Shown here: in pieces, positions 26,219-34,957 of the stretch
Position numbering within the stretch: position 1 is the stretch's first letter
How the letters are laid out: every line of letters starts with the position of its first letter
Source: Bacteroides sp. 519
GTDB lineage: Bacteria > Bacteroidota > Bacteroidia > Bacteroidales > Bacteroidaceae
Direction of reading: 5' to 3'
Assembly: GCF_010500955.1 (NCBI RefSeq)
Contig: NZ_QVMJ01000004.1
Span: 107,135-171,134, forward strand
DNA: 64,000 bases
Program-made: the position numbers and the translations under genes
The notes under the pieces: generated by a model
What the model was told of the DNA's origin: nothing
Database searches by the model: none
Seen by the model: the letters and a program-made list of their open reading frames with translations, nothing else

Positions 26219-27274
26219 TTAATCAACAATCAACATTGCATCGCCATACGTACCGAAGCGGTAATCTTCTTTCAGGGCGGTGTTGTATGAATCCATAATC
26301 AGATCGTATCCTCCAAAAGCGGCAGTAATCATCAACAGGGTCGATAATGGCATGTGGAAGTTCGATATCATGCTGTTGGCCACAGTGAAGTCGTACGGTG
26401 GGAAGATAAATTTGTTTGTCCAGCCTTCGTACGATTTAAGATGCCCGTCGGTACTAACTGTACTTTCAATGGCCCTCATTACTGTTGTACCTACAGCACA
26501 TACATTTTTATGAATGTCTTTTGCATTATTAATAATAGAAACTGCTTCGGGTGTTACAGTCATTTGCTCCGAGTCCATTTTGTGCTTCGTTAGGTCTTCT
26601 ACATCAATATCGCGGAAGTTTCCTAAACCGGCATGCAAAGTTACATAAGCAAAGTTGATACCTTTAATTTCTAAACGTTTCAATAATTCACGGCTAAAGT
26701 GCAGGTTTGCAGTTGGTGCAGTTACGGCTCCTTCATTGCGTGCAAAAATAGATTGGAAACGGTCGGCATCTTCCGGCTCAACCGGACGGTTAATAATGGT
26801 ACGTGGTAGTGGAGTTTCGCCTAAAGCATACAATGCTTTTTTGAATTCATCGTGTGGACCATCGTACAAGAAACGCAATGTACGTCCGCGCGATGTGGTA
26901 TTGTCTATTACTTCGGCCACCATTGAGTCGTCATCGCCAAAATAGAGTTTGTTTCCTATTCTTATTTTACGAGCGGGGTCTACCAATACATCCCATAAGC
27001 GAAGTTCTTCATTCAGCTCGCGCAACAAGAACACTTCAATACGGGCACCTGTTTTTTCCTTGTTTCCATAAAGGCGGGCAGGGAATACCTTAGTGTCGTT
27101 AAAAACAAAGACATCATCTTCATTAAAATACTCCAGGATATCCTTAAAGATTTTGTGCTCTACTTTACCTGTTTTTCTGTGAACAACCATCAAGCGAGAT
27201 TCATCCCTGTATTTGGTAGGATGCAACGCTATTTTCTCTTCGGGGAGCTTAAATTTGAATTGCGACAGTTTCAT
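26219..27274 (-). CDS. queA: tRNA preQ1(34) S-adenosylmethionine ribosyltransferase-isomerase
   Basis: QueA adds the epoxycyclopentane ring from SAM to preQ1 in tRNA during queuosine synthesis. The 351-residue protein has full family length, with [46 protein letters not shown] and [16 protein letters not shown] ([12 protein letters not shown]) segments. It lies between two word-repeat hairpins, downstream of truB. Confidence 0.95.
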   Translation of the reverse strand: MKLSQFKFKLPEEKIALHPTKYRDESRLMVVHRKTGKVEHKIFKDILEYFNEDDVFVFNDTKVFPARLYGNKEKTGARIEVFLLRELNEELRLWDVLVDPARKIRIGNKLYFGDDDSMVAEVIDNTTSRGRTLRFLYDGPHDEFKKALYALGETPLPRTIINRPVEPEDADRFQSIFARNEGAVTAPTANLHFSRELLKRLEIKGINFAYVTLHAGLGNFRDIDVEDLTKHKMDSEQMTVTPEAVSIINNAKDIHKNVCAVGTTVMRAIESTVSTDGHLKSYEGWTNKFIFPPYDFTVANSMISNFHMPLSTLLMITAAFGGYDLIMDSYNTALKEDYRFGTYGDAMLIVD

Positions 27275-27279
27275 ATTAT

Positions 27280-27419
27280 TTAAGTTTTTGAGTTTATAGT
27301 TTTTAAGTTTATAAGTTGAGTTTATAGTTTTTAAGTTTATAAGTTTATAGTTTTGAATTGCCTTCTATGCCGCATCGTAACTTAAAAACTATAAACTTAA
27401 AAACTTATAAACTCAAAAG
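27280..27419. repeat. Word-repeat hairpin, TTTAAGTTTATAAGTT arms, TATGCCGCATCG apex
   Basis: The left arm is a run of words such as GAGTTTATAGTTTTTAAG and TTTATAAGTT (27280-27355). It pairs with CTTAAAAACTATAAAC and AAACTTATAAACTC (27379-27419). The apex at 27366-27377 is TATGCCGCATCG. The right arm contains the truB stop codon and its last codons (WLLSL). Confidence 0.8.
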
Positions 27420-28088
27420 CCATTCGGCGAATTGATCAACATTCATACAATCATCCAGTTTAACATCTCCAATCCGCGTACGTATTAATCCGGTTAGATG
27501 GGCGCCACTGTTCAGGGCTTCACCAATATCTCTTGCCAGTGCACGTATATACGTTCCTTTGCTACAAACAACTCTTATTTTTATTTCGGGCAGGTTACAT
27601 TCAAGTAACTCTATTTCATCAATAACCAATAGTTTTGGTTTAAGTTCAACCTCTTCACCTTTACGGGCAAGATCGTAAGCCCGTTTACCATCTATTTTAC
27701 ATGCCGAAAAAGCTGGTGGTACCTGCTGTATTTCGCCTATAAACTTCTTTAGAGTTTCTTCAACCATCTCACAGGTTATGTGTTCTGTGGGATATGTGGC
27801 ATCTATCTCTTTTTCCAAGTCGAACGACGGGGTAGTTGCCCCAAGCCGCAGAGTAGCTATGTACTCTTTGGTATGATATTGAAACTCTTCTATTCGTTTG
27901 GTAGCTTTACCTGTACAGATAATCATTACACCTGTTGCCAGAGGATCGAGAGTACCTGCATGACCAACTTTCAACTTCTTTACGTTTAACTTTCTACACA
28001 ACTGATACCGTATCCGGTTTACCAGATTGAAGGAGGTCCATTCGTATGGTTTGTCCAGATAGAGAACCTCGCCTGCTTTAAAATCCAT
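27405..28088 (-). CDS. truB: tRNA pseudouridine synthase B
   Basis: TruB makes pseudouridine 55 in the T-loop of tRNAs. From the ATG at 28088 (MDFKAGEVLYLDKPYEW) the protein has 227 residues. The catalytic Asp is in GHAGTLDPLATGV, and PPAFSACKIDGKRAYDLAR and CSKGTYIRALARDIG follow. An in-frame ATG at 28160 would add 24 residues encoded by the TGTGCCAAT word repeat, so the later start is chosen. The C-terminus lies in the next hairpin. Confidence 0.93.
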   Translation of the reverse strand: MDFKAGEVLYLDKPYEWTSFNLVNRIRYQLCRKLNVKKLKVGHAGTLDPLATGVMIICTGKATKRIEEFQYHTKEYIATLRLGATTPSFDLEKEIDATYPTEHITCEMVEETLKKFIGEIQQVPPAFSACKIDGKRAYDLARKGEEVELKPKLLVIDEIELLECNLPEIKIRVVCSKGTYIRALARDIGEALNSGAHLTGLIRTRIGDVKLDDCMNVDQFAEWLLSL

Positions 28089-28189
28089 TGTTTTTAATGT
28101 GCCAGTGTGCCAATATGCCAATGTGCCAATTGGCTGGCGCGTTATTATATTATTATACAATCTTACTATTACTAAAATTATTCATACTA

Positions 28190-28319
28190 TAGAATGGCAG
28201 GAGTTATCGCTTCGCTAGGAGTTAAAGGAGTTAAAGCTTTAGATGCTCTGAAGTATCTTAGAGCTATAACTCCTAAGGAGCGAAGCTCCTGATAACTCCC
28301 TTTAACTACTTCCATTCTG
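28190..28319. repeat. GGAGTTAAAGGAGTTAT palindromic element, copy 1
   Basis: This 130-bp imperfect palindrome is built from AGGAGTTA words, with AGAATGGCAGGAGTTAT at one end and TAACTACTTCCATTCT at the other. Read in reverse it is nearly identical to the element at 34758-34876, with CTTCGCTCC and AGCGAAGCG inner segments. It fills the uppP-truB gap. Short TGTGCCAAT words lie just beyond it at about 28097-28135. Confidence 0.85.
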
Positions 28320-28328
28320 GAATTCAGT

Positions 28329-29123
28329 TTAGAATAATGAATATACAAGGGTTACCACCCCTGCTATGGCACAGTAAATTGCAAAATAAATCAGTTTTCC
28401 TTTCTTCACTATATTAATCATCCACTTACAGGCAAAACAACCGGATATGAAAGCTGCCAGAAAACCTATCACTAACGATATAGTAGGTATGCCTGATGCT
28501 TCGGCACTGAAACCGCCTTTCATTAAATCGAGGAATGCTTCGCCCAGAATAGGAACCAATACCATCAAGAAAGAGAACTGTGCAATGTTTTCTTTCTTGT
28601 TGCCTAACAATAGGCCGGTTGCAATGGTAGTACCCGAGCGCGACAGTCCGGGAAATATAGCGCAAGCCTGTGAAATACCAATTATGAAAGCATCTTTCAT
28701 TGATATTTTTTCTTTCTGCCGGGGTTTATAGTAATAAGAGAAAGAAAGCAATGCGGCTGTTACCAACAACATGCAACCAACTATCAATAAACCCTCGCCA
28801 AAGATGGCAGAAACTTCGTCTTTAAAAAACACTCCTACAATACCTATTGGTATCATCGAAATAATAATGTTTGTTACATAGCGGGTTTCGTCGTTCCACT
28901 GAAACTTAAATAAACCTTTAAACAACCATTCTATTTCTTTCCACAGAACTACAATTGTACTTAATACCGTTGCGGCGTGTACAGCTATGGCAAAGGTTAG
29001 ATTCTCTTCTCCACTAATACCAAAAAGAGCAGAACCTATTGCCAAGTGCCCACTACTACTTACCGGAAGATATTCGGTTAACCCCTGAATAAGTCCCAGT
29101 ATCAATGCTTCAAACCAACTCAT
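28329..29123 (-). CDS. uppP: Undecaprenyl-diphosphatase
   Basis: This integral membrane phosphatase (264 residues) recycles the lipid carrier of cell-wall synthesis. The two catalytic segments are [15 protein letters not shown] near the N-terminus and [14 protein letters not shown] near residue 160. About eight membrane helices are visible. It follows the DUF3098 gene by three bases. Confidence 0.95.
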   Translation of the reverse strand: MSWFEALILGLIQGLTEYLPVSSSGHLAIGSALFGISGEENLTFAIAVHAATVLSTIVVLWKEIEWLFKGLFKFQWNDETRYVTNIIISMIPIGIVGVFFKDEVSAIFGEGLLIVGCMLLVTAALLSFSYYYKPRQKEKISMKDAFIIGISQACAIFPGLSRSGTTIATGLLLGNKKENIAQFSFLMVLVPILGEAFLDLMKGGFSAEASGIPTISLVIGFLAAFISGCFACKWMINIVKKGKLIYFAIYCAIAGVVTLVYSLF

Positions 29124-29126
29124 GTT

Positions 29127-29357
29127 TTATTTCTTTGCTTTTGGTTTGCGCAAAATAGCGTATATCATTGAAATAAAACCCAAAAAGCAAACGGCAGGGG
29201 CTACTTTAATTCTTCTGGTACTGAAAATGTCTGGCTCAAACGCAGTTTCGGTAGAAGCTGGTCCGGTCATTAAAATAAAACCAAGAATGACAACAGCCAT
29301 TCCTATTCCTAACAAAATAAAGTTAGTCTTGTCGAATGCAAATTTTTGTTTATCCAT
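29127..29357 (-). CDS. DUF3098 small membrane protein
   Basis: This 76-residue protein has two membrane helices (about residues 11-31 and 50-68). It fits DUF3098, a Bacteroidetes family typically found between ftsX and uppP, as here. Function unknown; the fixed position suggests a link to cell division or envelope lipid recycling. Confidence 0.8.
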   Translation of the reverse strand: MDKQKFAFDKTNFILLGIGMAVVILGFILMTGPASTETAFEPDIFSTRRIKVAPAVCFLGFISMIYAILRKPKAKK

Positions 29358-29361
29358 TATT

Positions 29362-29460
29362 TTAAGTTTTTGAGTTTTTAAGTTTTTGAGTTTTTGAGTT
29401 TTTGAGTTGTTAGGTCTATCTTCCTTAAAAACTCAAAAACTTAAGAACTCAAAAACTTAT
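29362..29460. repeat. Word-repeat hairpin, TTTTTGAG arms
   Basis: The left arm repeats the octamer TTTTTGAG (29362-29409) and pairs with AAAAACTCAAAAACTTAAG (29426-29460). The apex GTTAGGTCTATCTTCC does not match the shared core. The ftsX stop codon (29457-29459) lies in the right arm. Confidence 0.75.
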
Positions 29461-30338
29461 ATATAGTACAACGTATTAGCCTTCATCCTCAAGTATTTAT
29501 TGATGGAGAAGTAAGCACACAGAAAAGTAATAAGTATTCCGAATGCTAGAACTACCCCCATAACTATCAGCATGATATCCGGCGATATAACTCTTAATAA
29601 ATCCGGTTCGTAGGTTATTAGCCAGTAGGCTGCACCTATCAGGATTGTGTTTGCCAATAGAGCTGCCAAAATACCGCTCCATATATTTTTCCAGATAAAA
29701 GGTTTCCGTATAAATCCCCAACTGGCTCCTACCAGTTTCATGGTATGAATAAGGAAACGCTTTGAATAAATGCCGAGCTTAATGGTGTTGTTTATCAGTT
29801 CGAAAGAGATGAGTGTTAAAACAACTGCGAATATCAGTAATATAATACTTATGTTGCGCATATTCTCGTTTACGGCATCAATCAATTCTTTTCTGTAGGA
29901 TATTTCTTCAATGTTTGAGTTTTGCTTTATCAGTTTCTCTATTTTGGCAATACTGTCTGAGTTTGTGTATGCCGAGTTTAGTTTGATTTCCAGGGATGCA
30001 CGGAATGGGTTATATCCCAGAAACTCTTCTGGATCGGTACCCATTGCTTCGGTATGTTCTTTTAAGGCCTGATCTTTGGATATATATATCGACTCTTTTA
30101 CAAAAGGTTCTTTGTTGTACTTTGATTGCAGAATAAGTATATCTGCTTCTTTCATTTCGTCACTGATGAGTAGGGAAAAAGTGAGATTCTCGCGAACATA
30201 TACCGACAGATTACCGGCTGCCAGGACAAAGAAAGCTACGAGTCCCAGTAGCAGTAACACCAACATAGTACTTATGGTCGAGGTTAGAAACTGCAAATCA
30301 AAATATGATGGTGCATTATTTTTCTTCTTACTTGCCAT
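29457..30338 (-). CDS. ftsX: Cell-division ABC-type permease FtsX
   Basis: FtsX is the membrane part of FtsEX, which activates cell-wall hydrolases at the septum. The 293-residue protein has one N-terminal helix (about 20-45), a periplasmic domain (about 46-160) and three C-terminal helices. The typical segment LIRHTMKLVGAS-like (FLIHTMKLVGASWGFIRKPF) precedes them. ftsE is not in the window. The methyltransferase gene upstream overlaps it by 11 bases. Confidence 0.88.
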   Translation of the reverse strand: MASKKKNNAPSYFDLQFLTSTISTMLVLLLLGLVAFFVLAAGNLSVYVRENLTFSLLISDEMKEADILILQSKYNKEPFVKESIYISKDQALKEHTEAMGTDPEEFLGYNPFRASLEIKLNSAYTNSDSIAKIEKLIKQNSNIEEISYRKELIDAVNENMRNISIILLIFAVVLTLISFELINNTIKLGIYSKRFLIHTMKLVGASWGFIRKPFIWKNIWSGILAALLANTILIGAAYWLITYEPDLLRVISPDIMLIVMGVVLAFGILITFLCAYFSINKYLRMKANTLYYI

Positions 30339-31236
30339 TACGTTTTTTTCTGAAAATGTAAATCATCGAACTACTTTTGTCCTTCTTTGCCAAAGTTTTC
30401 AAGCGGAACCAGGCACCCATGGACATTCCTTTAATAAACGCAGAACTGTTGCCCTTGTTCTTCTCACTTAGCATTGATATATAAAAGGCATCAAACGGCA
30501 TGGCGTACCGTGATGCTAAAACAAAGTTATGTTTGGCGCCCCACTTCTGTATGGTGGCAGGTGTAAAATGCCACAAATGGCGAGGTACATCATAAGCTGC
30601 CCATTGCTCTTTATAGTACTCGGCATCGTACGATGCACAGTTGGGAACAGCAATGATCAGAAATCCTGTATCTTTGAGCAATGTATGAAGATTGGCCCAT
30701 ACTTGATCCAGGTTTTCCAGATGCTCCATAACATGCCAAAGTGTTATAACATCAAAAGTTTGAGGCTTGAAAGTGTTTAATGCGCTTTCGTTGTGTACAT
30801 TAAGGTTGAATTTCTCTTTGGCATAAATGCGGGTTTGCTCATTCTTCTCAATGGCTTCAACATCCCAACCTTCTTTCTGCATTGCAGCAGGAAAATAGCC
30901 GGTACCGGTGCCTATATCTAATAATTTACCTGTTTTAAGTAGTGAGGTGGTAAGTACTAATTGGGTTTTCTTCTTTAGCATTTGTTTCCGCACACGATGA
31001 TAGAGCCTGTTTACCAGGCCTTTATGGGTGTCGGAATGCGAGATGTAATTGGTAGAATTGTAATATTGGTCTATTTCGGATCCTTGTGGAAAATTTTGCG
31101 TAAACTTGAAGCCGCATTCCTTGCAACAGAACACGTCGAACTGTTCGCCTGACACAAAGCTGTCGGTACAGGTTAGTTCCTTTTCCAGACATGCATTATT
31201 GCACAGCGGACAACTTTTTATATTAAATTTATTCAT
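30328..31236 (-). CDS. Class I SAM-dependent methyltransferase with N-terminal zinc ribbon
   Basis: This 302-residue cytoplasmic protein begins with a likely zinc-binding domain (CPLC near residue 9 and CCKEC near residue 35). A class I methyltransferase domain follows, with the SAM-binding segment LLDIGTGTGYFPAAM, the VITLWHVMEHLEN motif and LIIAVPNC. The combination is common in Bacteroidetes next to ftsX. The substrate is unknown. It is the first gene of the cluster that runs to folK. Confidence 0.85.
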   Translation of the reverse strand: MNKFNIKSCPLCNNACLEKELTCTDSFVSGEQFDVFCCKECGFKFTQNFPQGSEIDQYYNSTNYISHSDTHKGLVNRLYHRVRKQMLKKKTQLVLTTSLLKTGKLLDIGTGTGYFPAAMQKEGWDVEAIEKNEQTRIYAKEKFNLNVHNESALNTFKPQTFDVITLWHVMEHLENLDQVWANLHTLLKDTGFLIIAVPNCASYDAEYYKEQWAAYDVPRHLWHFTPATIQKWGAKHNFVLASRYAMPFDAFYISMLSEKNKGNSSAFIKGMSMGAWFRLKTLAKKDKSSSMIYIFRKKRNGK

Positions 31237-31381
31237 TACCTACCTTCTGATACAGACCTGAATGTCAACCGACACACATGTACACTTTCTACCCTAATTT
31301 GGTGCAAAGAAACAAATAAATTACTATTTAAAGTTCTTTCGTTAAGGTCTTTTAATATATAGGTAGGTAAGTGAGCTATAA

Positions 31382-31795
31382 CTAATCAACTCTTTTCCAT
31401 ACGGCAGTCTCGTAGAAACCTACAAGACACCATGCGCCTTCCGTTTCCGAATAATCGTATGTTTCATACAACTTATTCCCTTTAATAGTGAATTTAATGG
31501 CTGTGCGGTTACCGGGAACACCAAAGTAAACCACTCCTGACTCTAAGGTATATTCGGATTTAAAGCTCTCCCTGTCTGGATAATCAATATGGTACGTTCC
31601 GTCTGATTTAAACTCTTGTATAGTGCCAGGTGCATCTTTTTGAGTACCTTGCCCTCCGTATATACTCGATTCTACTAACTCCCATTTTCCATACAACGCC
31701 GAATCAGGATATATTTTTCCTTCATTATCACAAGAGAGAAACAGGCCAGACGCAGTAAATGCAAACAAAACAATAAATATCAACTTGATTTTCAT
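31382..31795 (-). CDS. Lipocalin-like lipoprotein
   Basis: This 137-residue protein has a lipoprotein signal (lipobox LFLSC, Cys about residue 22) followed by DNEGK. YGKWELVESS near residue 35, TIQEFKSDGTYHI and a C-terminal AVWKR are typical of small lipocalin-like domains in Bacteroidetes. It probably sits in the periplasm or outer membrane. Ligand unknown. It is monocistronic and divergent from metG. Confidence 0.7.
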   Translation of the reverse strand: MKIKLIFIVLFAFTASGLFLSCDNEGKIYPDSALYGKWELVESSIYGGQGTQKDAPGTIQEFKSDGTYHIDYPDRESFKSEYTLESGVVYFGVPGNRTAIKFTIKGNKLYETYDYSETEGAWCLVGFYETAVWKRVD

Positions 31796-31863
31796 AATAC
31801 CAATTTATTAGTTACTATTAAATAAATGCAAGTTATTTGAAAGTACTGCATGAACTTTAATAT

Positions 31864-31871
31864 TATCTTTG
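31864..31871 (+). promoter_or_regulatory. -7 box TATCTTTG of metG
   Basis: TATCTTTG precedes the metG ATG by 26 bases. A TTTG at 31836-31839 is a possible -33 element, although the 24-bp gap is slightly long. Confidence 0.5.
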
Positions 31872-31897
31872 CATGCAGAAAAAAATGTTAAAGATAT

Positions 31898-33937
31898 ATG
31901 GAAAAGAAATTCAAACGAACCACCGTAACCTCGGCATTGCCCTATGCTAACGGGCCGGTTCATATTGGTCACATGGCTGGTGTATATGTTCCAGCCGATA
32001 TCTATGTGCGGTATCTCCGGTTAAAGAAAGAAGATGTTATTTTCATTGGCGGGTCCGATGAACATGGTGTGCCCATTACCATACGGGCTAAGAAAGAAGG
32101 TGTAACCCCACAGGATATTGTTGACCGTTTCCATAACCTGATCAAAGACTCGTTCGAAAAATTCGGAATTTCTTTTGATATCTATTCGCGTACAACATCG
32201 AAAACACATCATGATTTAGCGTCGCAGATATTCCGTACTATATATGATAAGAACGGGTTTATTGAACAGACTTCCGAACAGTATTATGATGAAGAGGCAC
32301 ATCAGTTCCTGGCCGACAGGTATATCACCGGCGAGTGTCCTCACTGCCATTCGGAAGGGGCTTATGGCGACCAGTGTGAAAAATGTGGCACATCCCTCTC
32401 GCCTACCGATTTAATTAATCCGAAGAGTACCATCAGCGGAAGCAAACCAGTAATGAAAGAAACCAAACACTGGTATCTGCCACTCGACCAACACGAAGCA
32501 TGGTTGCGCAAATGGATTCTGGAAGATCACAAAGAATGGCGTCCAAATGTTTACGGACAGTGCAAAAGCTGGTTGGATATGGGGTTACAGCCCCGGGCGG
32601 TAAGTCGTGATCTTGATTGGGGTATCCCTGTTCCGGTTGAAGGTGCCGATGGTAAAGTACTCTATGTATGGTTCGATGCGCCGATTGGTTACATTTCTAA
32701 CACCAAAGAATTGTTGCCCGATTCATGGGAAACATGGTGGAAAGATGAAGATACACGCTTGGTACATTTTATAGGAAAGGATAATATTGTATTCCACTGC
32801 ATTGTATTCCCCGCTATGTTGAAAGCCGAGGGTAGTTACATTTTGCCCGATAATGTTCCGGGAAATGAGTTCCTGAATCTGGAAGGCGATAAGATTTCAA
32901 CTTCGCGCAACTGGGCTGTGTGGCTGCACGAGTATCTGGAAGACTTCCCCGGCAAACAAGATGTATTGCGTTATGTACTTACCGCAAATGCGCCCGAATC
33001 AAAGGATAACGACTTTACCTGGAAAGATTTTCAGGCACGCAATAATAACGAGTTGGTGGCTGTTTACGGTAATTTTGTTAACCGCGCACTGGTGCTTACA
33101 CATAAATATTTTGAAGGCAAAGTACCCCAGAGGGGCGAACTTACCGATTACGACCAGGAAACGCTGAAAGAGTTTGCCGATGTAAAATTGGAAGTAGAAA
33201 AATTGCTTGATATATTTAAATTCCGCGATGCACAGAAAGAAGCCATGAATCTGGCGCGTATCGGTAACAAATATCTTGCTGATACCGAGCCCTGGAAGTT
33301 AGCCAAAACAGATATGGCCCGTGTTGCTACTATACTAAATATAAGTATGCAGTTGGTTGCCAACTTATCTATTGCTTTTGAGCCCTTCCTTCCATTCAGT
33401 TCGAAGAAGCTGCGCGAAATGCTTAATATGGAAACATTCGATTGGGCAACACTGGGAAGCACCGATCTGCTTGCTGCCGGACATCCTTTGAATAAAGCCG
33501 AATTGTTATTCGAAAAACTGGAAGATGATGTTATCGATGCACAAATTCAAAGATTAGCCGATATTAAAAAGGCGAATGAAGAGGCCAACTATAAAGCCAA
33601 ACCCATACGCGAGAACATTGCTTTCGACGACTTTACCAAACTGGATATCCGTGTAGGAACAGTATTAGAGTGCCAAAAGGTTCCTAAGGCCGATAAGCTT
33701 CTTCAATTCAAGATTGACGACGGACTGGAAACCCGCACTATTGTTTCGGGAATAGCGATGTACTACAAACCCGAAGATCTTGTTGGCAAACAGGTGTGCT
33801 TTATTGCTAACCTGGCACCCCGCAAATTAAAAGGAATTGTTTCGGAAGGCATGATTCTAAGCGCCGAGAACAACGATGGTACATTGGCGGTTATCACTCC
33901 CGAAAAGCTTGTTAAACCGGGAAGTGAGGTGAAATAA
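31898..33937 (+). CDS. metG: Methionyl-tRNA synthetase
   Basis: This enzyme charges tRNA-Met. The 679-residue protein has the ATP motif HIGH (PVHIGHMAG), the zinc-knuckle CPHC/CEKC, the KMSKS-loop equivalent [11 protein letters not shown], an anticodon-binding helical domain and a C-terminal tRNA-binding domain ([12 protein letters not shown] to PGSEVK). Full length. It is a single gene followed by a GGAGTTA element. Confidence 0.96.
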   Translation: MEKKFKRTTVTSALPYANGPVHIGHMAGVYVPADIYVRYLRLKKEDVIFIGGSDEHGVPITIRAKKEGVTPQDIVDRFHNLIKDSFEKFGISFDIYSRTTSKTHHDLASQIFRTIYDKNGFIEQTSEQYYDEEAHQFLADRYITGECPHCHSEGAYGDQCEKCGTSLSPTDLINPKSTISGSKPVMKETKHWYLPLDQHEAWLRKWILEDHKEWRPNVYGQCKSWLDMGLQPRAVSRDLDWGIPVPVEGADGKVLYVWFDAPIGYISNTKELLPDSWETWWKDEDTRLVHFIGKDNIVFHCIVFPAMLKAEGSYILPDNVPGNEFLNLEGDKISTSRNWAVWLHEYLEDFPGKQDVLRYVLTANAPESKDNDFTWKDFQARNNNELVAVYGNFVNRALVLTHKYFEGKVPQRGELTDYDQETLKEFADVKLEVEKLLDIFKFRDAQKEAMNLARIGNKYLADTEPWKLAKTDMARVATILNISMQLVANLSIAFEPFLPFSSKKLREMLNMETFDWATLGSTDLLAAGHPLNKAELLFEKLEDDVIDAQIQRLADIKKANEEANYKAKPIRENIAFDDFTKLDIRVGTVLECQKVPKADKLLQFKIDDGLETRTIVSGIAMYYKPEDLVGKQVCFIANLAPRKLKGIVSEGMILSAENNDGTLAVITPEKLVKPGSEVK

Positions 33938-33940
33938 GAT

Positions 33941-34009
33941 TCAAGAATAGAAGGAGTTAATTGGAGTTATAGCGAAGCGATAACTCCTTTAACTCCAAAA
34001 GGAGAATTA
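33941..34009. repeat. GGAGTTA palindromic element, short copy
   Basis: This short version of the elements at 28190 and 34758 begins CAAGAATAGAAGGAGTTAA and contains GCGAAGCGATAACTCC. It starts just after the metG stop and ends where a degenerate set of TAAC boxes begins. Confidence 0.65.
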
Positions 34010-34011
34010 CT

Positions 34012-34047
34012 TAACCTAAACCTAACATTGCTTAACCTAAACTTAAC
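34012..34047 (+). promoter_or_regulatory. Extra TAAC box cluster upstream of the DUF3836 gene
   Basis: TAAC occurs at 34012, 34023, 34033 and 34044, with spacings of 11, 10 and 11 bp. No -7 box follows at the expected distance. It may be a second binding site for the same regulator or a decayed copy of the block at 34159-34184. The remaining 34048-34156 holds nothing recognisable. Confidence 0.45.
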
Positions 34048-34156
34048 GTAAGCTATTCAAGCAACAAAGCTACAAGCCTCCAAAAGCATTTTTCTGCAAA
34101 ATCGCAATAAAATCACTACTAAAAGTACTACTAAAACAGGTAAAAACGGGCAAAAG

Positions 34157-34214
34157 TTTAACCTAAACCTAACGTTTGCTTAACCTAAAATTGTTTTTCC
34201 TTGCCATATCTTTG
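34157..34214 (+). promoter_or_regulatory. TAAC triple-box promoter of the DUF3836 gene
   Basis: TAAC boxes start at 34159, 34170 and 34181, 11 bp apart. The -7 box TATCTTTG (34207-34214) starts 26 bp after the third. Spacing and sequence (TTAACCTAAACCTAACG) match the promoters at 4164 and 6700. Confidence 0.72.
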
Positions 34215-34260
34215 TCGTATAAAAATAAAACAAAAGTATTAATAAAAAAACGATAAAGTT

Positions 34261-34752
34261 ATGAATCTATTTACAGCAACAATGGTAGCAGCGTCTATCT
34301 GGGCCGCAACAACAGGTATTGGTAGCAAATTTGCTTATAATGTAAAAACCGAAAACGAAGTAGTAACCGAACAATTTGTTTACAAAGTAGACGATAGCGG
34401 AAAGTATCTGACACAGCATTTAAAGTATAACTTCGAATATGATTCGGAAAACCGCTTAACACAGAAAACAACCCTCAGTTGGAATGCCTGGACAAACAAA
34501 TGGGAGAACAGCAGGCGTCTTACTTACTCCTACAGTGACAATGTTTGCAGCATTGAATATGCCGAATGGAATAAAAACACAAACGATTTCTCAAAAATCT
34601 CGGAAAGAGTTTCATACTCCTTCGATAAAATGAATCAGTTAACAAGCTATCAGGCATTTAAGCTGAACGAAAAAACAAACGAATGGAATATGGTACAGAA
34701 TCACGAAATCAATATCCCTCAAATAGACCTCTATTGGTTTGCTTTGAAATAA
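34261..34752 (+). CDS. DUF3836-like secreted protein
   Basis: This 163-residue protein has a hydrophobic N-terminus that may be a signal peptide (about residues 1-20). Strand-like repeats with evenly spaced aromatics follow (YNFEYDSENRLTQK, WNAWTNKWENSRRL, WNKNTNDFSKIS). It fits DUF3836, a Bacteroides-group family of unknown function. The same TAAC promoter as the peptide and exporter operons links it to that regulon. Confidence 0.65.
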   Translation: MNLFTATMVAASIWAATTGIGSKFAYNVKTENEVVTEQFVYKVDDSGKYLTQHLKYNFEYDSENRLTQKTTLSWNAWTNKWENSRRLTYSYSDNVCSIEYAEWNKNTNDFSKISERVSYSFDKMNQLTSYQAFKLNEKTNEWNMVQNHEINIPQIDLYWFALK

Positions 34753-34757
34753 TATTC

Positions 34758-34876
34758 AAGAATGGAAGGAGTTAAAGGGAGTTATCAGGAGCTTTGCTCC
34801 TTAGGAGTTATAGCTCTAAGATGCTTCAAACTTTAACTCCTTTAACTCCTAGCGAAGCGATAACTCCTTCCATTCT
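34758..34876. repeat. GGAGTTAAAGGAGTTAT palindromic element, copy 2
   Basis: This copy runs from AAGAATGGAAGGAGTTAAA to CTCCTTCCATTCT. It is nearly identical to the reverse complement of 28190-28319, including GGAGTTATAGCTCTAAGAT in the middle. It directly follows the DUF3836 gene. The two long copies lie 6.5 kb apart in opposite orientation. Confidence 0.85.
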
Positions 34877-34903
34877 AAAAAATTGTTTTAGTTTTGATAC
34901 TAA

Positions 34904-34938
34904 AAAGGGTGTGCCTGCGATAGGTACACCCTTTTTTT
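34904..34938. terminator. Bidirectional terminator of pckA and the DUF3836 gene
   Basis: AAAGGGTGTGCCT (34904-34916) pairs with AGGTACACCCTTT (34922-34934) with one mismatch and a five-base loop. It has a run of A before and a run of T after, so it can stop transcription from both sides. Confidence 0.85.
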
Positions 34939-34957
34939 ATTGTGAGATTATATCCTA

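Noticed and set aside
28089..28160. Extended N-terminus of TruB
   Set aside because: The added residues (IGTLAYWHTGTLKT) are encoded by the TGTGCCAAT word repeat. TruB proteins begin close to MDFKAGEVLYL.
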